Of a stretch of 64,000 nucleotides of DNA, positions 9,009-17,662 are shown in pieces. Below the pieces are notes generated by a model, which did no database searches, was not told the DNA's origin, and saw only the letters and a list, made by a program, of their open reading frames with translations. Origin of the DNA: Acidobacteriota bacterium (GTDB taxonomy: Bacteria > Acidobacteriota > Terriglobia > UBA7540); NCBI GenBank assembly GCA_021838785.1, contig JAKCCV010000001.1:310001-374000 (forward strand), written 5' to 3'. The position numbers and the translations under genes were made by a program. Numbering within the stretch: position 1 is the stretch's first letter; each line of letters starts with the position of its first letter.

Positions 9009-9787
9009 CCCGGCTGGCACTGCTAGGCGGTATTTACAGCAATTATCGCGCCCTCGAAACGGCGCTCCGCCAGATCGAGCAACGCGGCGCCGACGGCATC
9101 TATTGCCTGGGGGATTTAGGCGCGTTCGGGCCTTATCCCGACCGCGTTTATCCGCTCTTGCGCTCCCGAGGCGTCGAATGCATTCAAGGCAACTACGATA
9201 ACTCGCTGGCGGGGGGCTTGGCCGATTGCCAGTGCGGCTATACCGATCCCCGCGACAATTATTTCGCTCGGCTCAGTTATGCCTACACCTTTGAGAACAC
9301 TTCGGTGGAGAACAAGGCGTGGCTTGCCAGTTTGCCCATGACGCGGCGTCTGGAGGTGGAGGGATGGCGCATTTTGCTCTGCCACGGTTCGCCCCGCAAG
9401 CTGAACGAATTTCTTTGGGAATCCACAAGCTCTGACGCTTTTCTCGAATATCTGCTTCGGCTGGCCGATGCCGATATCGTGGCCGTGACGCACACGGGCA
9501 TCAAGTGGCACCGACGGCTGAGCGCAGGCCGTCAATTCATCAATGTCGGCGTTCTGGGCCGCCCGGAGAATAATGGCTTAACCCACGTGGTCTATGCCGA
9601 GCTTTCACTCGAGCGGGACGCAGCCAAAGTGGAGTTCGTGCCGGTAGAATATGATTTTCGGGCGCTTGCCGCGGACATGGCGGAGGAAAAGTTGCCGCCG
9701 GAGTTCATTGAAACCATCCTGACCGGCTGGTGGACGACTTGTCTCGAAATTCTTCCGCACAAAGAGCGGGCGCACGGTCGGTTCTGA
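9005..9787 (+). CDS. metallophosphoesterase-like protein lacking canonical metal ligands
   Basis: 260 residues with the calcineurin-like phosphoesterase fold. The usual opening D-x-H-x-N block is GGIYSN here (residues 8-13), so the Asp and His ligands are replaced by Gly and Tyr. GD (36-37) is kept, GNHD is GNYD (62-65), LCHGSPR keeps its His, and the GHTH block reads VTHTGIKWHR. A cysteine pair in DCQCGYTDPRDN (about 74-84) is not part of the normal motif set. It overlaps the radical SAM gene by 4 bp. Either the enzyme uses a changed metal site or it acts as a non-catalytic partner; the sequence does not decide. Confidence 0.7.
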   Translation: MTRLALLGGIYSNYRALETALRQIEQRGADGIYCLGDLGAFGPYPDRVYPLLRSRGVECIQGNYDNSLAGGLADCQCGYTDPRDNYFARLSYAYTFENTSVENKAWLASLPMTRRLEVEGWRILLCHGSPRKLNEFLWESTSSDAFLEYLLRLADADIVAVTHTGIKWHRRLSAGRQFINVGVLGRPENNGLTHVVYAELSLERDAAKVEFVPVEYDFRALAADMAEEKLPPEFIETILTGWWTTCLEILPHKERAHGRF

Positions 9788-9875
9788 GCGCGAGATTACG
9801 GTTTACACTTCCTCCGCCGCCTCGTAAAATAAACGGGTGAGGCCTTGGCGGGTACCCGCACCGCCGATGCGGCTG

Positions 9876-10367
9876 ATGACCGAAATCCTGGCGATTTATC
9901 CCGGGTCGTTTGACCCCATCACCAACGGCCACCTCGACCTGATCGAGCGCAGCAGCCGCATCTTTGAGGGGCTGACGGTGGCTTTGCTGATTAACCCGGA
10001 AAAGCAACCGCTGTTCAGCCTGGAGGAGCGGCTCGAGATGGCGCGCGGACTGACCCGCGGCCTGGCCAACGTTTCCGTGGATGCTTTTACCGGACTGCTG
10101 GTGGATTACGCGACGCAACGCGGTGCCAAAGTCATTGTCCGTGGCGTCCGAGCCTTCTCGGATTACGAATACGAATTCCAAATGGCACTGATGAACCGCA
10201 AGCTGGCCCCAGCCTTGGAGACGATCTTCTTGATGCCGGCAGAAAACTGCACTTACGTCAGCTCCCGGCTGGTGAAAGAAATTGTCCGACACGGCGGCAA
10301 CGTGCGTGGACTGGTTCCCCCGCTGGTCGAGGAACGTTTGCGGCAAAAGGTTCTGGCAACCCATTGA
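9876..10367 (+). CDS. coaD: phosphopantetheine adenylyltransferase
   Basis: About 163 residues, matching the family's usual 160. Converts 4'-phosphopantetheine and ATP to dephospho-CoA in coenzyme A synthesis; soluble hexamer in the family. Diagnostic blocks: AIYPGSFDPITNGHLDLI (nucleotidyltransferase GSFDP and T-x-GH), GAKVIVRGVRAFSDYEYEFQMALMNR, and YVSSRLVKEI. Starts at 9837 (GTG), 9867 and 9876 are in frame; 9876 (MTEILAIYPG) gives the normal N-terminus. The aminotransferase begins 14 bp after the stop. Confidence 0.95.
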   Translation: MTEILAIYPGSFDPITNGHLDLIERSSRIFEGLTVALLINPEKQPLFSLEERLEMARGLTRGLANVSVDAFTGLLVDYATQRGAKVIVRGVRAFSDYEYEFQMALMNRKLAPALETIFLMPAENCTYVSSRLVKEIVRHGGNVRGLVPPLVEERLRQKVLATH

Positions 10368-10381
10368 AGAGGCGACGAGCG

Positions 10382-11554
10382 ATGCAATTTTCTGAGCGAA
10401 TTTCAAGAATTTCCGTTTCATCCACGGCGGCGGTGGTCCAAAAGGCGGAAAAGCTCCGAGCGAGCGGCACGGATTTGGTGGATTTTGGCGCGGGAGAGCC
10501 CGACTTCCCAACCCCGGAAAGGATTAAGCAGGCCGCCATCGAGGCCCTGAGCCGCAACTTGACCAAATACACGGCCACGGGAGGAATCGCCGAGTTACGG
10601 CGCGCGGTCGTCGAGCGCCACGCCAAAGACTTTGGCTCCGCCTATGCCCCCGAAGAATGTCTGATCACCGTGGGCGGCAAGCAGGCCATTTTTGAAGCCA
10701 TCGCCGCCACCGTCAACCACGGGGATGAAGTCATTCTGCCCTCGCCTTACTGGGTCTCCTTTCTCGACATCATCAACTACGCTGGCGGCAAGGCCGTCAT
10801 TCTTCCTCTGCGGGAAGAGGAAAATTTCACCTTGCGGGCCGAAGACGTTGAGAAACTGCTCAGCCCCAAGACCAAACTCATCATCGTTAACTCGCCGAAT
10901 AATCCGACCGGAGGGGTGGTGCCGCCGGAGGAGATGGAAAAGTTGCTGGCCCTGGCGCGACGGCGCGGCGTGCTGCTGATGTCGGATGAGTGCTACTGCC
11001 ATTTTCTTTACGACGGCCGCAAGCCGTTCTCGCTCGGGAGTTCGGGGGAGCGAGAACATCTCATTCTGGTGGGATCGCTTTCCAAAACCTACGCCATGAC
11101 GGGCTGGCGGGTCGGCTTCGCGCTCGGATCGCAAAAGTTGCTGGCCAACATGCTGAAGCTGCAGAGCCATTCGACTTCCAACCCGACTTCTTTCGCGCAG
11201 TGGGGCGCGCTGGAGGCTCTGACGGGCCCGCAAGATTCCGTGCGCCTCATGCGCGAGGAATATGAGCGGCGCCGCAACCGTATTGTCGCCGGCCTGCGTG
11301 CCATCCCGGGCCTGCAATGCACTCAGCCGGCGGGCGCTTTCTACGTTTACCCGAATGCTGCGCATTACCTCAACCAAAATGGATTAGGCAATGTCACGGC
11401 ACTAGCCGAGCAGTTGCTCGAAAAAGCGGGCGTGGCGCTGGTGCCAGGACCCGCCTTCGGAACTGAAGCGCACTTCCGCATCTCCTACGCCACCTCCCAG
11501 GAGCGGATTGACGAGGGCTTGCGGCGGCTGAAGGCATTCTTCGCCAGCCTCTGA
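10382..11554 (+). CDS. class I/II pyridoxal-phosphate aminotransferase (aspartate aminotransferase type)
   Basis: 390 residues. FGAGEPDFPTPERIK near the N-terminus, the NSPNNPTGGV strand and the PLP-lysine block GSLSKTYAMTGWRVGFALG mark fold-type I aminotransferases of the AspC/AatA branch, which interconvert aspartate and oxaloacetate or aromatic amino acids. I use the ATG at 10382 (MQFSERISR); a TTG at 10364 overlapping the coaD stop is possible. Cytosolic. It sits between coaD and the GDP-mannose genes with short gaps, so probably one operon. Confidence 0.9.
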   Translation: MQFSERISRISVSSTAAVVQKAEKLRASGTDLVDFGAGEPDFPTPERIKQAAIEALSRNLTKYTATGGIAELRRAVVERHAKDFGSAYAPEECLITVGGKQAIFEAIAATVNHGDEVILPSPYWVSFLDIINYAGGKAVILPLREEENFTLRAEDVEKLLSPKTKLIIVNSPNNPTGGVVPPEEMEKLLALARRRGVLLMSDECYCHFLYDGRKPFSLGSSGEREHLILVGSLSKTYAMTGWRVGFALGSQKLLANMLKLQSHSTSNPTSFAQWGALEALTGPQDSVRLMREEYERRRNRIVAGLRAIPGLQCTQPAGAFYVYPNAAHYLNQNGLGNVTALAEQLLEKAGVALVPGPAFGTEAHFRISYATSQERIDEGLRRLKAFFASL

Positions 11555-11560
11555 CCGCCT

Positions 11561-12637
11561 ATGAAAAAACTGGACTCGCCTCTCCTGCTCGCGCCGGTGT
11601 TCGAGCCTCGCCTCTGGGGCAGACAAGACCTCACCCCCATCTACGGCGGCGACCCCAAAGTAACGGCGGCCTTGCCGGCTGCGCTTCGCCACGAGACCAT
11701 TGCTGAAGCTTGGCTCACCGATAACGCCGCTTGCTTCCGCAACGGCCCAGTCGCAGGGAGCAAGCTTAAGGACGTGGTGCAAGCATACGGGGACGAATTG
11801 CTCGGCCCGGCGAACGCCGGCCCGCGATTTCCCATTCTCGCCAAATTCCTGTTCACCAGCGCATGGCTTTCCATTCAGGTTCATCCCAACGATGCCCAGG
11901 CCCGCGAAAGCCATCCGGGAACAATCGGCAAGACCGAGATGTGGTACATGGTTTCGGCGGGTCGAAAAGCCGAATATCTTCTTGGAGTGAAGCCGGGAGT
12001 CAGTCCGGCGGCGCTTTGGCGCGCCAGTCGGCAAGGAAAAATCCCGACGCTGCTTCGCCGTTTTCGGCCCAAGCCGGGGGAGGCGATTTTTCTTCCTGCC
12101 GGAACTATTCACACACTCGGACCGGATTTGGTTGTTTTTGAAGTTGAGGAGAATTCGGACATCACCTACCGTTTGGACGATTTCGGCCGGCTGGGACCGA
12201 ACGGCAAGCCGCGTCCACTCCACGTGGAGGAAGGTTTGCGAGTGGCGCGGCTGGACGCGCCACCTCTCCGCAATCTGTCCGGCGTTGAATTGCCCGAACC
12301 GTTTGGGTCGAGGCGATACCTCTTGGCGTGTCGTTATTTTGCCGTCGAGCTTCTGACGCTCAACCGCTGCGCCCAGATGATGAGCGATTCCCCTCGGGTG
12401 GAGTTACTCGTGGTGCTTTCCGGAAGCGGCCGCGTGGAGAATGCCTCGGGTTGGTGGGGGTTCCGCAGCGGCGAACCTTGGCTGATTCCGCCCGGCGCAG
12501 GCAAGTACCGGCTGTGGCCGCGCGGTCAGGCAAAGATTTTTCGCTGCTACGTGCCGAACCTTGACGGGGATTTTCGCCAGCCGCTCTTGCAGCGGAAGGT
12601 TCCTGCGAGGACCATCAGCAAGCTGCTTTTTGACTGA
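11561..12637 (+). CDS. manA: mannose-6-phosphate isomerase, type I
   Basis: 358 residues. Interconverts fructose 6-phosphate and mannose 6-phosphate with zinc. The type I signature is present: LSIQVHPNDAQARE (zinc-binding Gln and His), GKTEMWYMV (Glu), and FLPAGTIHTLGP (His), followed by VEENSDITYRLDDFGR. First step of the GDP-mannose route; manC and the phosphomannomutase follow at once. It starts 6 bp after the aminotransferase stop. Confidence 0.93.
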   Translation: MKKLDSPLLLAPVFEPRLWGRQDLTPIYGGDPKVTAALPAALRHETIAEAWLTDNAACFRNGPVAGSKLKDVVQAYGDELLGPANAGPRFPILAKFLFTSAWLSIQVHPNDAQARESHPGTIGKTEMWYMVSAGRKAEYLLGVKPGVSPAALWRASRQGKIPTLLRRFRPKPGEAIFLPAGTIHTLGPDLVVFEVEENSDITYRLDDFGRLGPNGKPRPLHVEEGLRVARLDAPPLRNLSGVELPEPFGSRRYLLACRYFAVELLTLNRCAQMMSDSPRVELLVVLSGSGRVENASGWWGFRSGEPWLIPPGAGKYRLWPRGQAKIFRCYVPNLDGDFRQPLLQRKVPARTISKLLFD

Positions 12638-12638
12638 C

Positions 12639-13742
12639 ATGTCCGCTCGACATAGACCGCAGGCCGATTTGGCGCACGCCTACGCGGTGATTTTAGCCGG
12701 GGGCAGTGGCACGCGATTTTGGCCCTTGAGCCGCCGCGATCGCCCCAAGCAATTGCTCCGGCTTTTTGGCTCCGAGACGCTCCTCGAGCAGACCGTCCGA
12801 CGGCTTGACGGCTTGATTCCCGCCGAGCGCATTTACGTTTTCACCAGCCGCAGAATTCACCACGCCGTCGAGCGTTTGCTGTCCCAGGTGCCTCGCCGAC
12901 AAATCATCGCCGAACCCGCCGCTCGCAACACCGCTCCCGCCATCGGCCTGGCAGCCCATGAGATTTTTCGACGCGACCGCGAGGGCCTTATGGTCGTGCT
13001 GCCTTCGGACCATCTGATTCAGAAACGCACAGCCTTTCAGAGAGCGGTGCGCGCCGCCTGCCGCTGGGCGACGGTCGAAGGACGATCCGTCACGCTCGGC
13101 ATCCGGCCAACCCGGCCCGAGACCGGCTACGGCTACATCCGCTTGGGAAAACTCGTGGTCTCCCGTGAGCCGAAATTTTTTTCCGTGGAGAAATTCACCG
13201 AGAAGCCCTCCATCTCCGCGGCCCAAAGGTATGTTGCTTCCGGGCGCACCCTATGGAACGCGGGGATGTTCGTCTGGCGGGCTTCGACCCTGCTTCACCA
13301 TCTTCAGCAGTTCGAGCCTGCCATGGCGCGGGGGCTCGAGCGCTTGGCTTCGGCCGGCGGAATTCACAACCGCCGAGCGCTCGCGCAGGAGTTCCCTCGC
13401 CTCAAAAAAATCTCCATAGACTACGCGCTAATGGAAAAAATTCCTCAGGTCTTCGCCGTCGCCGCTGACATAGGATGGAATGACGTGGGGAGCTGGGCGG
13501 TGGTTTATGATTTGACTCGAAAGGATGCGCGCGCCAACGCTCGGCCTGCCCATAGCCTGGCGCTCGATGCTACCGGCAACATGATGGTCTCATCGGGAAA
13601 ATTTATCGCCGCGGTCGGCGTTCACGACCTGGTAATTGTCGAAACTCCGGACGCGCTGCTGGTGACAACTAGGGCGGAATGTCAAAACGTGGGCCGCGCG
13701 GTTCAGCAGCTTGAGCGCCGCGGTTGGCACAAGCTGCTTTGA
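12639..13742 (+). CDS. manC: mannose-1-phosphate guanylyltransferase
   Basis: 367 residues. Makes GDP-mannose from mannose 1-phosphate and GTP. The NDP-sugar pyrophosphorylase motif LAGGSGTRFWPLSRRDRPKQ lies near the N-terminus, with AEPAARNTAPAIGLAA, PSDHLI, GYGYI, FTEKP and WNAGMFVW further on. It ends after the pyrophosphorylase and short left-handed helix regions and lacks the fused isomerase domain of long ManC proteins, consistent with the separate manA one base upstream (TGA then ATG at 12639). Confidence 0.93.
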   Translation: MSARHRPQADLAHAYAVILAGGSGTRFWPLSRRDRPKQLLRLFGSETLLEQTVRRLDGLIPAERIYVFTSRRIHHAVERLLSQVPRRQIIAEPAARNTAPAIGLAAHEIFRRDREGLMVVLPSDHLIQKRTAFQRAVRAACRWATVEGRSVTLGIRPTRPETGYGYIRLGKLVVSREPKFFSVEKFTEKPSISAAQRYVASGRTLWNAGMFVWRASTLLHHLQQFEPAMARGLERLASAGGIHNRRALAQEFPRLKKISIDYALMEKIPQVFAVAADIGWNDVGSWAVVYDLTRKDARANARPAHSLALDATGNMMVSSGKFIAAVGVHDLVIVETPDALLVTTRAECQNVGRAVQQLERRGWHKLL

Positions 13743-13764
13743 CCCCCATTTTGGGCTGGCACGC

Positions 13765-15177
13765 ATGACAACGAAAATCCAATTCGGCACCGACGGTTGG
13801 CGAGGAGTCATTGGGGACGACTTCACCTTCTCGAACGTGCGACAGGTGGTCGCTGCCATTGCCGAGTATGTTCGCCACGAAGGTCAGCCGGAGCGCGGCC
13901 TGGTGGTAGGTTTTGACACCCGGTTTCTCTCCCTCGAGTGCGCCCGGCTGGCGGCGGAAACCGTGGCGGCCGCAGGCATTCCGGTAACGCTGGCCAACCG
14001 CGCTACGCCCACCCCGGCCATCAGTTATGCCGTGGTCGAGCGGAAAGCCGCCGGCGGCATCGTCATCACCGCCAGCCACAATCCTTACCGGTGGAACGGC
14101 GTCAAATTCAAAGCGCCCTATGGCGGCTCGGCGTCGCCGGCCATCATGCGGCGCATTGAGATTTATTTGGCGCGGCTTCGACGCCGGCCCGCACGCTTTC
14201 GACGCCACGTCGCCCCCATCAGTGAACAGGATCTTATCGGCCCCTATCTCGAGCGGCTCAAGAAGCTGGCTTCGCTTGACAGCATCCGCTCGCCGGGCCC
14301 AAGGTTCGTAGTGGACCCCATGTACGGCGCGGCGCGCGGCTGCCTCCGCAGCTTGTTCGAGGAGCGTGGCATCGCTTGCCTGGAAATTCACGGCGAACAG
14401 AATCCTTTATTCCCCGGCCTCAACCCGGAGCCGATTGAGCCGCACGTCGCCGATTTGCGTCGCGCCGTGATGGAAGGCCGATTTACCGCCGGCTTCGCCA
14501 CCGACGGCGATGGCGACCGCGTGGGGGCCGTGGATTCGAGCGGTTCTTTTATTGACAGCCATCAAATCTTTTCCATCCTGCTGAAGCATTGGGCCAGCCA
14601 GCGAAAGCGAACCGGAGAAGTCGTCAAAACCTTTTCCACCACGGAAATGGTCCGCAAAATCTGCCAGAAGTTCGGCCTCCCCCTTCACGAGACACCAATT
14701 GGCTTCAAATTTATCTGCCAGTTGATGCTGGAGCGTAACATCCTGATCGGCGGCGAAGAAAGCGGAGGCATCGCCGTCGAGGGCCATCTGCCGGAGCGGG
14801 ACGGCATTCTCAATTCCCTTTTTTTGGCGGAGGTCATGGCCGAACGTAACCTGACCCTGGGAGAGCTCGTCGCGGAACTCCACGAAGAATTCGGGCCGCA
14901 TCATTACGGCCGCGTGGACCTCGAGGTTGAGAAGGCCACGGCCCAGCGCTTTGTCCGAAGCGCTGCACGCCGCAAACTGAAGAAAATCGCCGGCCTCGAC
15001 GTGAAGGGCATTGAGGACTTGGACGGCGTCAAGCTGCGCTTCGCCAACTCGGCTTGGCTCTTGATTCGCGCCTCGGGAACAGAAAACGTCCTGCGGCTTT
15101 ACGCCGAGGCACCCACGCGCGAGCTGGTGCGTCAGCTTTTGGACGAAGTGACGGAGTTCGCCCGCCGCGCCATTTGA
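13765..15177 (+). CDS. phosphoglucomutase/phosphomannomutase
   Basis: 470 residues, alpha-D-phosphohexomutase family. FGTDGWRG opens the protein. The phosphoserine loop is GGIVITASHNPYRWNGVKFK, the magnesium loop FATDGDGDRVGAVD, the sugar-binding loop GGEESGGIAVEGHLPERDG, and the C-terminal phosphate loop RASGTENVLRLYAEA. By position it is the ManB step, mannose 6-phosphate to mannose 1-phosphate, but such enzymes often also take glucose phosphates. I use the ATG at 13765; an upstream in-frame codon at 13711 lies inside manC. Confidence 0.9.
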   Translation: MTTKIQFGTDGWRGVIGDDFTFSNVRQVVAAIAEYVRHEGQPERGLVVGFDTRFLSLECARLAAETVAAAGIPVTLANRATPTPAISYAVVERKAAGGIVITASHNPYRWNGVKFKAPYGGSASPAIMRRIEIYLARLRRRPARFRRHVAPISEQDLIGPYLERLKKLASLDSIRSPGPRFVVDPMYGAARGCLRSLFEERGIACLEIHGEQNPLFPGLNPEPIEPHVADLRRAVMEGRFTAGFATDGDGDRVGAVDSSGSFIDSHQIFSILLKHWASQRKRTGEVVKTFSTTEMVRKICQKFGLPLHETPIGFKFICQLMLERNILIGGEESGGIAVEGHLPERDGILNSLFLAEVMAERNLTLGELVAELHEEFGPHHYGRVDLEVEKATAQRFVRSAARRKLKKIAGLDVKGIEDLDGVKLRFANSAWLLIRASGTENVLRLYAEAPTRELVRQLLDEVTEFARRAI

Positions 15178-15191
15178 CGCAGGAACGGCTG

Positions 15192-16325
15192 ATGCTGACG
15201 GCTATTTCCATGCCGCCCGGCAACGGAGATTCCTCCCGCGCCCGGCGATACCATCGCGCCCATCGCTGGCTAAGTGTGGCGGGCTTCATCCTTGACTTGG
15301 CCTACCTGATCGTGCTCTTGCTGACGGGCTGGTCGCTCAGGCTGCGCTCATTCGCCCTATCGCGCGCCGCCCAGCCGGCATTGGCCCTGCTCATCTACCT
15401 CTTTTTGTTTGGGCTATTCCACGAAGCCCTCGACCTGCCGATCAGTTATCTCAAAGGATATCGGCTGGAGCACCGCTACGGCTTGTCGAACCTGACGATG
15501 CGCAGTTGGGCGAAAGACCGCCTCAAGGGCTGGGCGGTCGGCGGCGCGCTCGCCATCCTGGGCTTTGAGCTGATTTATTGGACGATGCGGCAATGGCCGC
15601 GGCAATGGTGGGAAATTTGTGCCACAGCCTTCATTGCCTTTTTTATTCTTCTCGCCAATCTCGCTCCGCTCATTCTTCTGCCGCTTTTCTTCAAGTTTAA
15701 GCCAGTCGAGGACCCAGAACTCACCAAGCGTCTGATGGAGCTCTCCCAGCGCGCCGGCAAGCGCGTGCGCGGCGTCTATGAATGGAAGCTAAGCGAAAAG
15801 AGCAAGAAAGCCAACGCCGCCTTGACCGGCCTCGGCAACACGCGCCGGATCATTATTTCTGACACGCTGCTCGATCACTTTAGCCCAACGGAAGTGGAAG
15901 CCGTTCTGGCGCACGAATTCGGTCACCACGTTCGCCATCACGTTCTGCGCGGCCTGGCCATCGAAATCTTGACCACTTTTATCGGTTTTTACGCCGTGAA
16001 CGCCGCTTTGAAGAGCTGGGGCCCGACGTTCGGCTTCCACGGGTTGGCGGATTTCGCCAATCTTCCCTTATTGCTGCTGGTCGTCGGAGGGTTATCTTTC
16101 CTCCTTCTGCCGCTTGTCAACCTGCATTCCCGCCAGATGGAGCGCGAGGCCGACTCCTATGCGCTGGCCTCGATCGCCAGCCCGGCGGCGTTCATCTCCA
16201 GCATGGAAAAGCTGGCGGAGATGAACCTCAGCGAGCGTCGTCCGGCGGCGTGGATCGAATTTCTGTTCCACAGCCACCCTTCCATCGAAAAACGCATCGC
16301 CTTTGCCAAGAACTGGTCTCGGTAA
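15192..16325 (+). CDS. M48 family membrane zinc metalloprotease (Ste24-like)
   Basis: 377 residues with several transmembrane helices. The zinc site is AHEFGHHVRHH (HExxH) and the third-ligand Glu lies in MEREADSYAL. VFGLFHEALDLPISYLKGYRLEHRYGLS-type sequence places it with Ste24/CAAX-type integral membrane proteases, which act in membrane-protein quality control. AGGAAC just upstream supports the ATG at 15192. Last gene of the rightward run; it converges on nusB with a 6-bp gap and no visible terminator. Confidence 0.9.
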   Translation: MLTAISMPPGNGDSSRARRYHRAHRWLSVAGFILDLAYLIVLLLTGWSLRLRSFALSRAAQPALALLIYLFLFGLFHEALDLPISYLKGYRLEHRYGLSNLTMRSWAKDRLKGWAVGGALAILGFELIYWTMRQWPRQWWEICATAFIAFFILLANLAPLILLPLFFKFKPVEDPELTKRLMELSQRAGKRVRGVYEWKLSEKSKKANAALTGLGNTRRIIISDTLLDHFSPTEVEAVLAHEFGHHVRHHVLRGLAIEILTTFIGFYAVNAALKSWGPTFGFHGLADFANLPLLLLVVGGLSFLLLPLVNLHSRQMEREADSYALASIASPAAFISSMEKLAEMNLSERRPAAWIEFLFHSHPSIEKRIAFAKNWSR

Positions 16326-16331
16326 AGTATT

Positions 16332-16754
16332 TCAGGTTGCGGGTTCAGGCGACGGGAGGGATTTCCGTGCCGCGTCCAGGACACCGTTCACAAACTCCAC
16401 CGACTCTTCGCCGGAGAATCGCCGCGCCAACTCAAGCGCTTCGTTGATGACCACCGCCGGAGGAGTTTCCGGGTGACGGAACAGCTCATACAATGCCAGC
16501 CGGAGAAGGTTGCGGTCCACGGCGGCCATCCGGTCCAGACGCCAATGTTGGGCGTGCTGTGCAATCAGAGGGTCGAGGGTGGGGGTTTCGGCCACCGTTC
16601 CTTCAAACAACGAGCGGGCGAACTCGCTTGTCTCCTCGGCAAGCTGACGGCCGCCGAGAAAGGTTCGCACCACCTGCGCGGGCTCATGCCGGCCGATATC
16701 CCATTGAAAGAGCATTTGCAATGCCAGTTCCCGGGCCTTTCTTCGAGAAACCAT
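16332..16754 (-). CDS. nusB: transcription antitermination factor NusB
   Basis: 140 residues, all helical. SRRKARELALQMLFQWDI at the N-terminus, then DRMAAVDRNLLRLALYELF, PPAVVINEALELARRFSGEESVEFVNGVLDAA: the standard NusB signature. It binds boxA RNA with NusE (S10) in rRNA antitermination. I start at the ATG at 16754, nine codons inside the longest frame. Normally linked to ribH in many phyla; ribH is not seen here. Confidence 0.93.
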   Translation of the reverse strand: MVSRRKARELALQMLFQWDIGRHEPAQVVRTFLGGRQLAEETSEFARSLFEGTVAETPTLDPLIAQHAQHWRLDRMAAVDRNLLRLALYELFRHPETPPAVVINEALELARRFSGEESVEFVNGVLDAARKSLPSPEPAT

Positions 16755-16843
16755 AAATCGGCTCGCTTGCCCTGACACCAAGGGTCGGCGTCGTCTGGGA
16801 CGCAGACCTTGAACCCGTACAGATGGAACGGATGGGGAGCAGC

Positions 16844-17626
16844 CTATCGGCCGGAGAACTTAGGCGCTCTTTTTTCCAAAAAGGCGCGCGTTCCTTCCTT
16901 CATGTCCTCCGTGGCGCACGCAAGGCCAAACAGCGCGGCTTCCAGCATTTGGCCTTTGGAGCACGGCAACTCACCCGCCTGATGAAGGGCGCGCAAAGCG
17001 AATCTGACGGCCACGGGGCTGTTGGCCAGGATTTTCCGCGCCCAGACCTCCGCCGCCTCCATCAATTCACGGCGCGGCACGACACGGTGTACGAGCCCGA
17101 TTCGCAGCGCCTCTTCCGCCGTCACCGGTTCGCCGGTCAAAACCATTTCAAGCGCCTTACCTTTCCCGACCAAGCGCGGCAACCGTTGCGTGCCTCCATA
17201 GCCGGGGATCAAGCCCAGCTTGACTTCCGGCAGTCCCAGCCTGGCGTCCTCCGACGCCACGCGCAGCGTGCAAGCCATGGCCAGCTCGCATCCACCGCCG
17301 AGCGCGTATCCATGAACGGCGGCAATCACCGGCTTACCAAGATTCTCGATTCGGTCGAACAGATCTTGCCCGCGGCGGGAAACCTCCTCGGCTTCGACCG
17401 GCGTCAGCGCGCTTAATTCCGCAATGTCCGCGCCGGCGGCAAAGGCTTTTTCCCCCGCCCCGGTCAGGATGACTACCCTTGCACTGGCATCAGCGGCCAC
17501 GCGCTCAAAGCCATCTCGAAGCTCCTCGATGGCCTGGCGGTTGAGGGCGTTGAGTTTCTCCGGGCGGTTCAGCGTAAGAAAGCTGATTCCGTCGCGTTGT
17601 TCAAAAAGTAAAGTTTCGTAAGCCAT
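16844..17626 (-). CDS. enoyl-CoA hydratase/isomerase (crotonase) family
   Basis: 260 residues. LTLNRPEKLNALNRQ, the oxyanion-hole block EKAFAAGADIAEL, and the catalytic stretch ALGGGCELAMACTLRVASEDARLGLPEVKLGLIPGYGGTQRL with both glutamates of 2-enoyl-CoA hydratases place it with FadB/Crt-type hydratases of fatty-acid or hydroxybutyryl-CoA metabolism. Start ATG at 17626 (MAYETLLF). No other beta-oxidation genes are adjacent, so the exact substrate is open. Confidence 0.9.
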   Translation of the reverse strand: MAYETLLFEQRDGISFLTLNRPEKLNALNRQAIEELRDGFERVAADASARVVILTGAGEKAFAAGADIAELSALTPVEAEEVSRRGQDLFDRIENLGKPVIAAVHGYALGGGCELAMACTLRVASEDARLGLPEVKLGLIPGYGGTQRLPRLVGKGKALEMVLTGEPVTAEEALRIGLVHRVVPRRELMEAAEVWARKILANSPVAVRFALRALHQAGELPCSKGQMLEAALFGLACATEDMKEGTRAFLEKRAPKFSGR

Positions 17627-17662
17627 GGACAATGTTAATGCCAGGAAAGTCTCTCGCCTCTG

